Positions 40,188 to 49,464 of a stretch of DNA of 64,000 nucleotides are shown here, piece by piece. The notes beneath the pieces are model-generated. The model was given only the letters and a program-made list of their open reading frames with translations, made no database searches and was not told the origin of the DNA. Position numbers and translations under genes: made by a program. Numbering within the stretch: the first letter of the stretch is position 1; every line of letters begins with the position of its first letter. The DNA comes from an uncultured Clostridiaceae bacterium (GTDB taxonomy: Bacteria > Bacillota > Clostridia > TANB77 > CAG-508), in assembly GCA_947577025.1 (NCBI GenBank), contig CANPTO010000004.1, positions 40,859-104,858 of the forward strand, in the 5' to 3' direction.

Positions 40188-40625
40188 ATGAATAATACTA
40201 CATATAGTGTAAAGAAAAGTGAAATCGAAAGAAAATGGTATATAATCGACGCTGCTAATAAACCATTAGGTAGAGTAGCAACAGAAGCTGCAAAGTTATT
40301 AAGAGGAAAACATAAACCAACTTATACTCCTCATATGGATGTTGGAGATCATGTTATAATATTAAATTGTAAAGATGCAGTTTTAACAGGAAAAAAATTA
40401 GATCAAAAAGTTTATAGACATCATTCTGGATATATTGGTGGAATGAAAGAAACAACTGCAAGAGTTATGATGGAAAACAGACCAGAAAGAGCTATGATGC
40501 TTGCAATTAAAGGTATGCTTCCACACAATAGCTTAGGAAGACAAATGCTTAAAAAAGTAAGAGTTTATGCAGGTAGCGAACATGAAAATATGGCTCAAAA
40601 ACCAGAAGTTTGGGAGGTAAAATAA
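40188..40625 (+). CDS. rplM: 50S ribosomal protein L13
   Basis: 145 aa from the ATG after GGAGGG; the ATG at 40170 overlaps that site. [20 protein letters not shown] and [20 protein letters not shown] identify L13. Confidence 0.97.
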   Translation: MNNTTYSVKKSEIERKWYIIDAANKPLGRVATEAAKLLRGKHKPTYTPHMDVGDHVIILNCKDAVLTGKKLDQKVYRHHSGYIGGMKETTARVMMENRPERAMMLAIKGMLPHNSLGRQMLKKVRVYAGSEHENMAQKPEVWEVK

Positions 40626-40626
40626 T

Positions 40627-41034
40627 ATGGCTAAAGCAAAATCATTAAAAAATGTATTTTATGGTACAGGTAGAAGAAAAAAATCAATCGCTAGAGTTAG
40701 ATTAGTAGAAGGTTCTGGCGTAGTTACAATAAATGGTAAAAGTATTGACGAATACTTTGGTACAGAAGTTTTAAAAACTATAGTAAGACAACCATTAGCA
40801 GCAACTAACACAACAGCTAAATATGATGTTATTGCAAAAGTTGTTGGTGGAGGTTTCACAGGTCAAGCTGGAGCAATCCGCCATGGTATAGCAAGAGCAT
40901 TAAATGAAGCTAACAGTGAATTTAGACCAGCTTTAAAATCAAATGGATACTTAACAAGAGACCCACGTATGAAAGAAAGAAAAAAATACGGTCTTAAAAA
41001 AGCTAGAAAAGCTCCACAATTTTCAAAAAGATAA
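40627..41034 (+). CDS. rpsI: 30S ribosomal protein S9
   Basis: 135 aa; [20 protein letters not shown] and [20 protein letters not shown], ending QFSKR, whose terminal Arg contacts P-site tRNA. Cotranscribed with rplM (one base between). Confidence 0.98.
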   Translation: MAKAKSLKNVFYGTGRRKKSIARVRLVEGSGVVTINGKSIDEYFGTEVLKTIVRQPLAATNTTAKYDVIAKVVGGGFTGQAGAIRHGIARALNEANSEFRPALKSNGYLTRDPRMKERKKYGLKKARKAPQFSKR

Positions 41035-41077
41035 AAACAAGCCTTGGGTGGGCAAATGGTCAAAAAACTATATATAC

Positions 41078-41110
41078 AAAGCGGTAATCTATTTAGATTA
41101 CTGCTTTATT
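41078..41110 (+). terminator. Terminator of rplM-rpsI
   Basis: AAAGCGGTAATCT / AGATTACTGCTTT stem followed by T-rich DNA. Confidence 0.85.
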
Positions 41111-41148
41111 TTATGGTTGTCATTAGAAAGATTTTAGATACTTAAAAA

Positions 41149-41179
41149 GGAAAGTTTTTGGCGCGTCCCAAATCTTTCC
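41149..41179. repeat. GGGACGCGTCC family, short copy (copy 4)
   Basis: GGAAAGTTTTTGGCGCGTCCC then AAATCTTTCC: one near-palindromic arm only, equal to half of the longer elements. Confidence 0.8.
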
Positions 41180-41198
41180 TTTTTATTTTTATTTTGAC

Positions 41199-41429
41199 TT
41201 ATATATCTTTTAAATTAACATATGTCTTTTTCTTTTTTATAGCTCTTTCAATTTCCCACTTTGCATGATCTCTTGCATAAGCAGTATGTACATTAGTAAT
41301 TTTATGCCATCTTCCATAGTCATCTAATACTTCAAGAACATCTATAAAGATATAGTCTTTTATTACTACTTTCCGTGGTTCTTTTATCTTTTTTATTGTA
41401 TTCTTAGTTTCGATTTCTAATACATACAT
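41199..41429 (-). CDS. Small unrecognised protein (76 aa) with in-frame CGG
   Basis: GGAGG precedes the ATG. No family recognised; the C-terminal half (DDYGRWHKITNVHTAYARDHAKWE) looks like real protein. Codon 19 is CGG (41373-41375, in EPRKVV). A +1 shift would stop after two more codons, so the full product needs CGG read as Arg or another residue. Second exception to the frameshift pattern. Confidence 0.6.
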   Translation of the reverse strand: MYVLEIETKNTIKKIKEPRKVVIKDYIFIDVLEVLDDYGRWHKITNVHTAYARDHAKWEIERAIKKKKTYVNLKDI

Positions 41430-41494
41430 ACTTTTTCCTCCAAATAGTAATTATTTTTTGGCTTTCATACTTTTTTACTTTATTAATATATTCT

Positions 41495-41620
41495 CTATTC
41501 TTCTATTTTCTTTTGTGCTTTTTCATTATTCTTTTCTTTGCTTAATTTGATTTTGATTTGGGCAAAAGCAATTAATGCTTCTATTGCCATAATTCCTAAA
41601 ATGACTAATGCTGTTTTCAT
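41495..41620 (-). CDS. Small membrane protein (41 aa), unknown
   Basis: AGGAGG precedes the ATG. One hydrophobic helix (residues about 3-20), then a Lys/Glu-rich tail ending in KKIEE. No family recognised. Confidence 0.6.
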   Translation of the reverse strand: MKTALVILGIMAIEALIAFAQIKIKLSKEKNNEKAQKKIEE

Positions 41621-41702
41621 GTTTCTTCCTCCTGTTTATTTTAGAATTTTACTTTTTAATGCTCATATTCTAACATATTTAGTCTATTTTGTCAATTTAT
41701 AG

Positions 41703-41731
41703 TTGCAGTTTTATATGTGTTATGATACAAT
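41703..41731 (+). promoter_or_regulatory. Promoter of the HipA-like gene
   Basis: TTGCAG, 17-base spacer, TACAAT; the start codon is about 30 bases later. Confidence 0.6.
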
Positions 41732-41761
41732 TTAACAATATTAGTAAAGAGAGGTTATTTT

Positions 41762-42682
41762 ATGGATTTAATAGATTTCAGTAACGCTAAGGAAATTTAT
41801 CAAAAGTATGGTGGAGCTGGTAAAAAGAAAACTCTTATTTTTAATGGAACTCAATATTTAGTAAAATTTCAAAATCCTGTACGCAAAAAAGGAAAAAATG
41901 TTCAAGTATCATATGTAAATAGCGTTTATTCAGAATATATTGGAAGTAAAATTTTTGAGAGTGTTGGTATTCCAACTCAAGAAGTTGTATTAGGAAAATA
42001 TAATGATAGAATTGTTTGCGCTTGTAAAGACTTTATTGTTGGAAAAGGGGTTACTACAGATGAATATATAGGTGAAGCAAAACTTATTGAGTTTGAGGAA
42101 TGGAGTAAATCTCATGACTTAGACTCTACATTAACAACAGATATAGAAAGTATTTATCATTCACTTGAAAATGTATTTAAATACTTTCCTCAAAATGTAA
42201 ACATTGAAACAATAAAGGAAAAATTTTGGGAAATGTTTGTAATTGATTTTTTTATAGGTAATACAGACAGGCATAATAATAACTGGGGATTTATATATTA
42301 TGAAAATCAATATGATACTTATTTTGTAAATATGCAATTTGCTCCAATCTACGATTGTGGAAGTTGCTTAACTCCTGTTCTTACTGATGAACAAATGGAT
42401 GATATACTAAATAGTACAGGAGAATTAAATAATTATGTTAGAAATGCATATTCTGCAATACACGAAGATGGTAAAAAAATTCATTCTTATGAGTATATTA
42501 AGTCTCTAAAAAATGAATATTGTAATAGAGCTTTAAAAGTTCTATTTCCTAAAATTGATATGAGTTATATTACTGACATTATTAATGAAATTCCTATAAG
42601 TAATATTCGTAAACATTTTTATATTACTATATTGCAAAAGCGTTATGATTTGTTAAAAAATATCTATTTACTATGCATTTAG
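41762..42682 (+). CDS. HipA-like protein kinase domain protein (306 aa)
   Basis: Residues about 30-60 (YLVKFQNPVRKK...) fit an ATP-binding lysine region. NTDRHNNNWGF (about 170-180) has the Asp-Arg-His-Asn catalytic loop and PIYDCGSCL the metal-binding Asp. HipA family members phosphorylate targets such as aminoacyl-tRNA synthetases. No HipB-type HTH antitoxin is adjacent, so it may be a lone kinase and not a toxin-antitoxin module. AGAGAGG lies before the ATG; no in-frame CGG. Confidence 0.75.
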   Translation: MDLIDFSNAKEIYQKYGGAGKKKTLIFNGTQYLVKFQNPVRKKGKNVQVSYVNSVYSEYIGSKIFESVGIPTQEVVLGKYNDRIVCACKDFIVGKGVTTDEYIGEAKLIEFEEWSKSHDLDSTLTTDIESIYHSLENVFKYFPQNVNIETIKEKFWEMFVIDFFIGNTDRHNNNWGFIYYENQYDTYFVNMQFAPIYDCGSCLTPVLTDEQMDDILNSTGELNNYVRNAYSAIHEDGKKIHSYEYIKSLKNEYCNRALKVLFPKIDMSYITDIINEIPISNIRKHFYITILQKRYDLLKNIYLLCI

Positions 42683-42698
42683 TAATCTTTTAAAACAA

Positions 42699-42842
42699 AA
42701 AAGGGGCTGTAAAAAAAGGAAAGATTTGGGACGCGTTCAAAACTTTCCTTTTTTATTTAAAGTTAAAAAATAATGTAAAAAGATAAAAGGAAAGTTTTGA
42801 ACGCGTCCCAAATCTTTCCTTTTTTTACAGCCCCTTTTTTGT
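42699..42842. repeat. Large nested inverted repeat, GGGACGCGT family (copy 5)
   Basis: Outer arms AAAAGGGGCTGTAAAAAAA mirrored at the far end; inside, GGAAAGATTTGGGACGCGTT and AACGCGTCCCAAATCTTTCC. It separates the convergent HipA-like and nrdG genes and can terminate both. Confidence 0.85.
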
Positions 42843-42885
42843 TTTTTAGGTTCCTATTTTGGAATACATTTTCTTTTAATATTTT

Positions 42886-43431
42886 TTATTTCAGATCTTT
42901 ATCTAGTCCGTCCCATAATACAATGTCATTCTCTTTCAAGCTTTTTTTCACATCTATTATACGTTGGTTTGATGAGCCTCTAAATTGTAGTTTTGGATCT
43001 TTAAGCTCTTCTACAAACCTTCCATCTACTATATAGTCTATATTTTCTAGCATTTGCTTTGTTGTTTCTCTATGTTCTTCTTTTACCATTTGTCCTAGTA
43101 TTTGTTTGTCAAATGTAAATCCTGTATAACACCATATTTTTTTATTTGGGTATGTTTGTTTTACTTTTTCTACAAGAGGTGCTAGACCTTCTTGGTTTGT
43201 TTGTTCAAATGGCTCTCCGCCAAGTAAGCTTAAACCTGTTATATATTCTGGTTTTAGATCTTCTATTATTTGTTCTTCTTGCTTTTGTGTAAATTTCTCG
43301 CCATAACTAAAATCCCAAGCTTCTCTATTAAAACAGTTTTTGCAGTGGTGGTTACATCCACTTACAAATAATGATACTCTTACACCTGGCCCATTTGCTA
43401 CATCACATTTCCTTATTTTTGCGTAGTTCAT
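42886..43431 (-). CDS. nrdG: Anaerobic ribonucleotide reductase activating protein
   Basis: 181 aa radical SAM enzyme that installs the glycyl radical on NrdD. Cys26, Cys30 and Cys33 (CNHHCKNC) bind the 4Fe-4S cluster; LLGGEPFEQ is the SAM-binding GGE motif. AAGGAGG precedes the ATG. Downstream of nrdD with a GTCGGA-type repeat (43440-43518) between. Confidence 0.96.
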   Translation of the reverse strand: MNYAKIRKCDVANGPGVRVSLFVSGCNHHCKNCFNREAWDFSYGEKFTQKQEEQIIEDLKPEYITGLSLLGGEPFEQTNQEGLAPLVEKVKQTYPNKKIWCYTGFTFDKQILGQMVKEEHRETTKQMLENIDYIVDGRFVEELKDPKLQFRGSSNQRIIDVKKSLKENDIVLWDGLDKDLK

Positions 43432-43439
43432 TTTTATTA

Positions 43440-43518
43440 GCCTCCTTTTAGAGGTCTGAGGTCGGAAATTTAAGTAAATTCTTCGAAGAAATTACTTATG
43501 TTCTGACTTCTGACTTCC
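43440..43518. repeat. GAAGTC-type palindromic repeat between nrdD and nrdG
   Basis: GAGGTCTGAGGTCGGAAATTT, then TTCTTCGAAGAA, then TTCTGACTTCTGACTTCC. Same family as 22478 and others. Confidence 0.75.
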
Positions 43519-43520
43519 CT

Positions 43521-45647
43521 TTACAAATGTAATACTCTTGCCTTTATCTCTTTTGTTTTTCCTTCATTCCAGAAGTTTTCTCCTAGGTATCCACAGGTTC
43601 TTCTTGTTACATTCATTTTGTTTTTGTCTTTATTTCCACAGTTTGGGCATTCCCATTCTATGTTGTCATTTATTATTATTTCTCCATCAAATCCACATAC
43701 ATGGCAATAGTCTGACTTTGTGTTGAATTCTGCGTATTGTATGTTTTCATATATAAATTTTACTAGGTCTTCTAAGGCTTTTAGGTTATGTTTCATATTT
43801 GGTATTTCTATGTATGATATTGCTCCTCCTGATGATATTTTTTGGAATTCACTTTCAAATGTTAGTTTTTCAAATGCATCTATTTCTTCTCTTACATCTA
43901 CATGATATGAGTTTGTGTAATATCCTTTGTCTGTTATGTCTTTTATTTCTCCAAATCTTTCTTTATCTATTTTTGCAAATCTGTAACATAGACTTTCTGC
44001 TGGTGTTCCATATAGTGCAAAGCCTAATCCTGTTTCTCTTTTCCATCTGTCTGTTGTTTCTCTTAAGTATTTCATTACTTTTATTGCAAAGTCATGACCT
44101 TCTTTTGTAGTGTGTGAAACTCCTTTTATTAATTTTGTTAATTCATATATTCCTATATATCCTAAAGATATTGTTGAGTAGCAACTGTTTAGTAAGTCGT
44201 CTATTTTTTGACCTGGTGCCATACGTGTTATTGCTCCATATCTCCAGTGTATTGGTGATGTGTCTGAAAGTGTTCCTAGTAATGCATAGTGCCTACACAT
44301 TAATGCTTCTTTACATAGTTCTAATCTTTCATCTAATAGTTTCCAGAATTCTTCTTCATTTCCATCTGCTATTATTCCTATTTGTGGTAGGTTTATACTT
44401 ACTACTCCTTGGTTAAATCTTCCTTCAAATTTGTATTCTCCATTTTCGTCTTTCCATGGAGCTAAGAAACTTCTGCAGCCCATTGGACTAAATACGTTTC
44501 CTTCATAGTTTTCTCTCATTTTCTTTGCTGATATGTAGTCTGGATATAACCTTTTTGCTGAACATTTTACTGCTAGTTTTGTTAGGTAGTCATATTCTCC
44601 TCCTTTTAGGCAGTTATGTTCATCAAGAACATATATTAGTTTAGGAAATGCTGGTGTTACATATATTCCTTTTTCGTTTTTTATTCCTTCATATCTTTGT
44701 CTTATTATTTCTTCTATTACCATTGCATTTTCTTTTATGTATGGATCATCTTGTTTTAGGTTTAAGAATAGTGTCACGAATGGAGATTGCCCATTTGTTG
44801 TCATTAATGTGTTTATTTGATATTGTATTGTTTGAACTCCTGCTGAAATTTCCTTTTTTAGTTTTTGTTTTGCTATTTTTTCTATCATCTCTTGTGTTAG
44901 TTCATCACTAAATTCTTCTTTTAATTCTTTTATGAATTTTTCATAACTTTTTCTTACATATTTTCCAAGGTGACTTACATCTACAGATTGTCCACCATAT
45001 TGGTTTGAGGCTACTGCTGCTATTATTTGTGTCATTACTGTACATGCTACTTGGAAACTTTTTGGTGATTCTATAAGTTTAGCATTCATTACTGTTCCAT
45101 TGTCTAGCATATCTCCTATGTTTATTAGGCAACAGTTAAATATTGGTTGTAAGAAATAGTCCATATCATGGAAGTGGAGTATTCCTTCTTCATGTGCTTT
45201 TGTTATTTTCTCAGGTAATAAAATTCTTTTTGTTAGGTCTTTTGATACTTCTCCTGCTATGTAGTCTCTTTGTGTTGAAGCAAGTACTGCATTTTTATTT
45301 GAGTTTTCTACTAATAGTTCTTTATTTTGATTTTTTATTAGTCCTAATATTGATTCATCTGTTGTATTTTGTTTTCTTACTAATGCTCTTGTGTAACGAT
45401 ATATCATGTATTTTTTTGCAAGTTCGAATTTTTTCATATCCATAAGTTGTTCTTCTATTATGTCTTGTATGTCTTCTACTAGTATTCTTTTTTTATCTAG
45501 CTCTTCTATGTAGTTTGTTATTTCTTTGATTTGTTCTTTTGTTACTCTTTCTCTAGATTTTACTTCTCCATTTGCTTTTTCAATTGCTGTTATTATTTTT
45601 TCTCTATTATAATCAACAGCTCTTCCATCTCTTTTTATTACCTTCAT
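43521..45647 (-). CDS. nrdD: Anaerobic ribonucleoside-triphosphate reductase (class III)
   Basis: 708 aa. N-terminal ATP-cone (VIKRDGRAVDYNREKI), a glycyl-radical barrel and a C-terminal zinc site (CHVCGF, CPNCG). The glycyl radical lies in RRTCGYLGENFW near residue 690. Supplies dNTPs without oxygen. Divergent from a Crp/Fnr regulator, which may control it. Confidence 0.97.
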   Translation of the reverse strand: MKVIKRDGRAVDYNREKIITAIEKANGEVKSRERVTKEQIKEITNYIEELDKKRILVEDIQDIIEEQLMDMKKFELAKKYMIYRYTRALVRKQNTTDESILGLIKNQNKELLVENSNKNAVLASTQRDYIAGEVSKDLTKRILLPEKITKAHEEGILHFHDMDYFLQPIFNCCLINIGDMLDNGTVMNAKLIESPKSFQVACTVMTQIIAAVASNQYGGQSVDVSHLGKYVRKSYEKFIKELKEEFSDELTQEMIEKIAKQKLKKEISAGVQTIQYQINTLMTTNGQSPFVTLFLNLKQDDPYIKENAMVIEEIIRQRYEGIKNEKGIYVTPAFPKLIYVLDEHNCLKGGEYDYLTKLAVKCSAKRLYPDYISAKKMRENYEGNVFSPMGCRSFLAPWKDENGEYKFEGRFNQGVVSINLPQIGIIADGNEEEFWKLLDERLELCKEALMCRHYALLGTLSDTSPIHWRYGAITRMAPGQKIDDLLNSCYSTISLGYIGIYELTKLIKGVSHTTKEGHDFAIKVMKYLRETTDRWKRETGLGFALYGTPAESLCYRFAKIDKERFGEIKDITDKGYYTNSYHVDVREEIDAFEKLTFESEFQKISSGGAISYIEIPNMKHNLKALEDLVKFIYENIQYAEFNTKSDYCHVCGFDGEIIINDNIEWECPNCGNKDKNKMNVTRRTCGYLGENFWNEGKTKEIKARVLHL

Positions 45648-45807
45648 TTTTTTCTCCCCCTAATTCATTTTAAGTATGTATTTATTATATCTAAAGTTTT
45701 CAAATTCTCTGTTGCAATTGCAACTATTTCGAAAAATATTTTTATAAAATTCTGTAGGCTTACATTTTCAGCATTTATAGCAAATATTACAATTATATTA
45801 CAAAATG

Positions 45808-45887
45808 TTTTTGTCAAAAAATGTTGATTTTTCAATATTTTCAAGGTATAATATTTACATAAATAAAAGCTATATTTTTTGACAAAC
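45808..45887. promoter_or_regulatory. Divergent nrdD / Crp-Fnr control region with paired TTTTTTGACAAA sites
   Basis: TTTTTTGACAAA occurs once on each strand (minus-strand copy around 45808-45821, plus-strand copy 45875-45886) and includes the -35 boxes. The identical near-palindrome facing both genes suggests an operator, possibly for the regulator encoded at 45996. Confidence 0.4.
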
Positions 45888-45907
45888 TTTCTAAATAGTT
45901 ATATATT
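45879..45907 (+). promoter_or_regulatory. Promoter of the Crp/Fnr-family gene
   Basis: TTGACA, 17-base spacer, TATATT. Confidence 0.65.
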
Positions 45908-45995
45908 TACTGTGTAATTTAGAATATTGGGCATTATGAAGTATTTCTACAAACGGTGCCCCTGCAATTTATTATTTATAAAAGGAGGTAATATT

Positions 45996-46619
45996 ATGGA
46001 TGAGATTTCTTATTTGATAAATAATATAGAAAATAGTTGCTCAAGAATTCAAAAAAAGCATTTTTTAAAAAATGAAAATATTACTACATATATTCAAAAA
46101 AGGAATCAAATTTGCATTATGCTAAGTGGAACAGCTGATTTAATTAGATATGATTTAAATGGAAATAAAGATATTGTTGATAAGTTTAATGGTAATGATA
46201 TTTTTGGTGAAGCCTTTTACCCTGTTCATACCAATAATGAGCTAACTGTAATAGCAACTTCTGATTGTGACGTTTTATTTTTACTGCAAGACTACCTTTA
46301 TAAAAAATGCAAACAAAATTGCAAATTTCATACTACTTTGTCTGCTAGTATACTAGAGTTAACTTTAAGAAATACCATTCATCAAAACACTAGAATTGAG
46401 GTTTTATCCAAAAGGACTATTCGAGAAAAGCTTTTAACTTATTTTTCTATTTTATCTAGTAAAGATTTTAGTAAAACTTTTTTACTTCCTTTTTCTTTGA
46501 CTAACTTAGCTGATTATTTAAGTGTTGATAGAAGCGCTATGATGAGAGAACTTAAGAATTTGACTAATGAAGGTTTTATTTCAAAAAGTGGAAATAGAAT
46601 TAAATTATTATATAAATAG
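45996..46619 (+). CDS. Crp/Fnr-family transcription regulator
   Basis: 207 aa from the ATG after AAAGGAGG; a longer reading from 45927 adds residues upstream of that site. N-terminal cyclic-nucleotide-binding-like beta barrel (about 15-120) and a C-terminal winged HTH with LADYLSVDRSAMMRELKNL. Scattered cysteines exist but no clear Fe-S cysteine cluster. Its position opposite nrdD suggests control of anaerobic metabolism. Confidence 0.9.
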   Translation: MDEISYLINNIENSCSRIQKKHFLKNENITTYIQKRNQICIMLSGTADLIRYDLNGNKDIVDKFNGNDIFGEAFYPVHTNNELTVIATSDCDVLFLLQDYLYKKCKQNCKFHTTLSASILELTLRNTIHQNTRIEVLSKRTIREKLLTYFSILSSKDFSKTFLLPFSLTNLADYLSVDRSAMMRELKNLTNEGFISKSGNRIKLLYK

Positions 46620-46715
46620 GAAATGTGGACTCGTCTTGCGAACAGACTTAGAGTCCGCTCACCTACATTTCAACTTTAAATAAAGCACTTTTGTAGTATA
46701 TAAGAAGCTGTAAAA

Positions 46716-46853
46716 AAGGGGATGTAAAAAAAGGAAAGATTTGGGACGCGTCAAAAACTTTCCTTTTATTTTTTTCATTATTTTTTCGCTTTAAATAAAA
46801 AAGGAAAGTTTTTGACGCGTCCCAAATCTTTCCTTTTTTTACATCCCCTTTTT
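46716..46853. repeat. Large nested inverted repeat, GGGACGCGTC family (copy 6)
   Basis: Outer arms AAAAAGGGGATGTAAAAAAA mirrored at the right end; inner GGAAAGATTTGGGACGCGTC and GACGCGTCCCAAATCTTTCC. It lies between convergent genes and ends at the yunB stop. Confidence 0.85.
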
Positions 46854-46855
46854 TA

Positions 46856-47582
46856 CTATTCTATTACATCTATTACATTAGTTTTATCAATTCCATCGAA
46901 ATTATAGTAAGTGTTTGGTGTTGTTCCTATTATTACTGCTTCTGCTAGTAGCACTTGATTTGCTATCTTTTCTTCTATTGTTTTAAATGGTGTTAATATT
47001 GTTACATTACATTCTACTTGTAAATACATTTTGTGTAATGTTTGATTTATTCCTTTTGATGAAAATTCTGACCTTAAGTCTGTATCTAAATTTCCTATTA
47101 CATCTATTTGTACTTTTACATTTGGACCTCTTCCTGCAAGTATTTTGCTCCCTGTTAAACTTCCTAGCTTTATATCAAAACTATTATTTTCTACTTTGCT
47201 TAGTTCTTCTTGTATTTTAATTGCTACATCTGATATTATTTCATTCACTGTTATCACATTTGCACTTATCATTGCAATATTTCCGACTGCTATCTTTTAG
47301 TATATTACATAAATCATCGTAATGATAATTTGACATTACAACTGTTGCTTGCTCATTAGATATTTTTGTAGCTATCATTTTTGCATTTGTTCTACATTGC
47401 TTATCCATTATTGGAGTTATAGCTTCTATCATTTTATTCATGGTTATTATTGCAATTAATATAATGATTACTATTTTTAAAATTTTATATATTTCATTTT
47501 TATTAGGCTTATTATTTTTATTAAATATACTAACATTTAGTTTTGGTAAGTTTATACGTTTTCGAGAATAAATTTTATCCAT
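46856..47582 (-). CDS. yunB: Sporulation protein YunB (one CGG +1 site)
   Basis: SigE-dependent spore-formation membrane protein in Bacillus. One N-terminal membrane helix (about 32-50). In-frame CGG 47283-47285 interrupts it; skipping the C gives KDSSGNIAMISANVITVNEI, matching the conserved D-x-x-G-x-I-x-x-x-x-x-N segment of YunB, and 241 aa. The downstream part contains GSKILAGRGPNVKVQI. Next to other spore genes. Confidence 0.87.
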
Positions 47583-47644
47583 ATTTTACCTTCCTTTTTT
47601 ATTATATTAGTATATTCATTTTTTAGTTCATATATTTTTTGAAG

Positions 47645-47715
47645 TTAAAAAATTAGAAGTTGGAAGTTAGAACCTAAAGTAAATTCTTCGAAGATTTTAC
47701 CCTATATTCCGACTT
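47645..47715. repeat. GAAGTTGGAAG-type palindromic repeat
   Basis: GAAGTTGGAAGTTAGAACC, AAATTCTTCGAAGATTTT, TCCGACTTCTAAA; ends at the sipL-like stop codon. Confidence 0.65.
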
Positions 47716-49245
47716 CTAAATAGACATTGGAATGAATAATTGCTCTCCTATTTGTAAGTTGTTTTCATTTTCTATTCCATTTAGTGTACTTATTGCTTCT
47801 ACAGTGCTTCTAAATCTTTTGGCTATTTTCCATAGAGTATCTCCTGGCTTTATAAAATATATTATTACACTATACCTTTCATTTTCTCTGTTTTCATTTG
47901 TGTTTATTTCTTGGATTACACTTATTTCTTCATTTTTGAATGTATCTACTATAAATTGTACATCTATTTTTATGTCTATATTTTGGTCTGGCATTATTAC
48001 AAAGTCTTGCATTCCTATTTCTAGCTGTGTATCTATTTTTGAGTTGTTTGTTATACCTGGAGTATTTACATTGTATTCAAATGGTACTATTATTGTTTTC
48101 GCTTCTAGTTTTATACTATTTTCCATCCCATATATAAATTTTAGTTCTATTTCCCCTTTATATGAAATTCTATCACTTATTATTGTTTGATTTGTTATAT
48201 ACGGCTTGATGTCTACATCATATATTTTGCTACTTCCTATTTCTGGTATTGCTTGGCTTTCCCTTATAGGACATATATCTTTTATTGTATTTTTTTGAGA
48301 CATTGTTTTTATTATTTTTTGTTTATATGTTAAATTAGTACTTGGACTGTATAGGTCTTGAATTATATTTAATTCTTTATTTTGATATACTGCAGCTGTT
48401 ACTTCATTTTCTATTTCTACATATATTGAATGCTCTTCTATACTGTTTGGCTTTATTAATATATTTTTTATTTCGTATTTTACATTACATATACTTTCAT
48501 CTGTTACATCTTGCATATCTATAAACCCCATAATTGGAATTATTGCTTTTTTGGTACATACTCTATTGTCTGTAGTTAAATACATTATTTTTATTGCTTG
48601 TTCTGCTTTTATTAGTATCTTATTGTAACTTATTTTTGTTTCTTGGTTTTGTATTTCTACATTTACTTTCATTATTTCTGCAAGTTCATCTATATTGTCT
48701 ATTACCACTGTATCTTTTGCATATACTTTTGTATTTCCTATTCCTAGTAATGAATTTATTGTAAAATTTTCTTGCAATAGTTGTATGTCTGGTATATCTT
48801 GTATTTCTTTCATAAACTCTAATTCTTCATTTGAATATGCTTTTAGGTCTATATCTAATATTGCCCTTACATTTATTTTTCTTCCATTTAATACTCTACA
48901 TTCAATCGATTTTATACCTATATTACTTTGCACTGTCATTCCTACTTTTAAGTCTTTAAAGTCTAGTGTTTGCGAAAAATCTAAACTTGTATTCATACTC
49001 CTTATTTGACTTTCATCATCATCTGCTATGTATATTACATATGCATTTATAGAACCTTCTATTTTTATTTTTCCATCCATAATTTCTTTTTTATAAATAC
49101 ATACAGTCCCACTTGTACTTATTGTATTTAATATATCTGGCTTTATATCTGGAACAACAAAGTCCTCTTCTATTATTGCTGCATCTGTTTTTTGTCCAAT
49201 AATTTGATTTATACATAGAGTCTCTTTATTAGCCTCCACTAACAT
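47716..49245 (-). CDS. SipL-like spore coat morphogenetic protein (SPOCS/DUF3794 repeats + LysM)
   Basis: 509 aa from the ATG that follows AAAAGGAGG by 8 bases; the upstream ATG at 49266 lies before that site. Three SPOCS-type repeats (for example VVPDIKPDILNTISTSGTV) and a C-terminal LysM (KPGDTLWKIAKRF...). This is the layout of Clostridioides difficile SipL, which binds SpoIVA to anchor the coat. Neighbours YunB, Veg and YabG support a sporulation role. Confidence 0.88.
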   Translation of the reverse strand: MLVEANKETLCINQIIGQKTDAAIIEEDFVVPDIKPDILNTISTSGTVCIYKKEIMDGKIKIEGSINAYVIYIADDDESQIRSMNTSLDFSQTLDFKDLKVGMTVQSNIGIKSIECRVLNGRKINVRAILDIDLKAYSNEELEFMKEIQDIPDIQLLQENFTINSLLGIGNTKVYAKDTVVIDNIDELAEIMKVNVEIQNQETKISYNKILIKAEQAIKIMYLTTDNRVCTKKAIIPIMGFIDMQDVTDESICNVKYEIKNILIKPNSIEEHSIYVEIENEVTAAVYQNKELNIIQDLYSPSTNLTYKQKIIKTMSQKNTIKDICPIRESQAIPEIGSSKIYDVDIKPYITNQTIISDRISYKGEIELKFIYGMENSIKLEAKTIIVPFEYNVNTPGITNNSKIDTQLEIGMQDFVIMPDQNIDIKIDVQFIVDTFKNEEISVIQEINTNENRENERYSVIIYFIKPGDTLWKIAKRFRSTVEAISTLNGIENENNLQIGEQLFIPMSI

Positions 49246-49289
49246 TACATATACCTCCTTTTTCATTATCTTACCCTAAGTATATTGTG

Positions 49290-49328
49290 ACCTTAAAAAA
49301 AAAATTCCTTTGTTTAGGAATTTTTTTA
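49290..49328. terminator. Hairpin AAATTCCT..AGGAATTT
   Basis: AAAAATTCCTTTGTTTAGGAATTTTTTT; probably ends the veg transcript before the sipL-like gene. Confidence 0.7.
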
Positions 49329-49340
49329 CTTTTTTATATT

Positions 49341-49440
49341 CTTAGGAAAGTCATCCACGTTAGTTAAGTTAGCTGTTCGAACGTTAGTGAGTTACAGATA
49401 ACTTATGCGTAGCAAAGCGAAGAAGGTGAGTTTCCTAAGA
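49341..49440. repeat. CTTAGGAAAGTCATCC...GAGTTTCCTAAG inverted repeat (copy 2)
   Basis: Shares its arms and GTCATCCACG core with 34310-34432. Confidence 0.65.
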
Positions 49441-49464
49441 AAATCTTATTCTTGTTTTTTATTC

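Noticed and set aside
2116..47285. Ordinary sequencing insertions as the cause of the breaks
   Set aside because: Not fully excluded, but all extra bases are C, all directly before GGN and all in the same codon phase, which random errors would not produce. Kept as the main alternative in the first finding.
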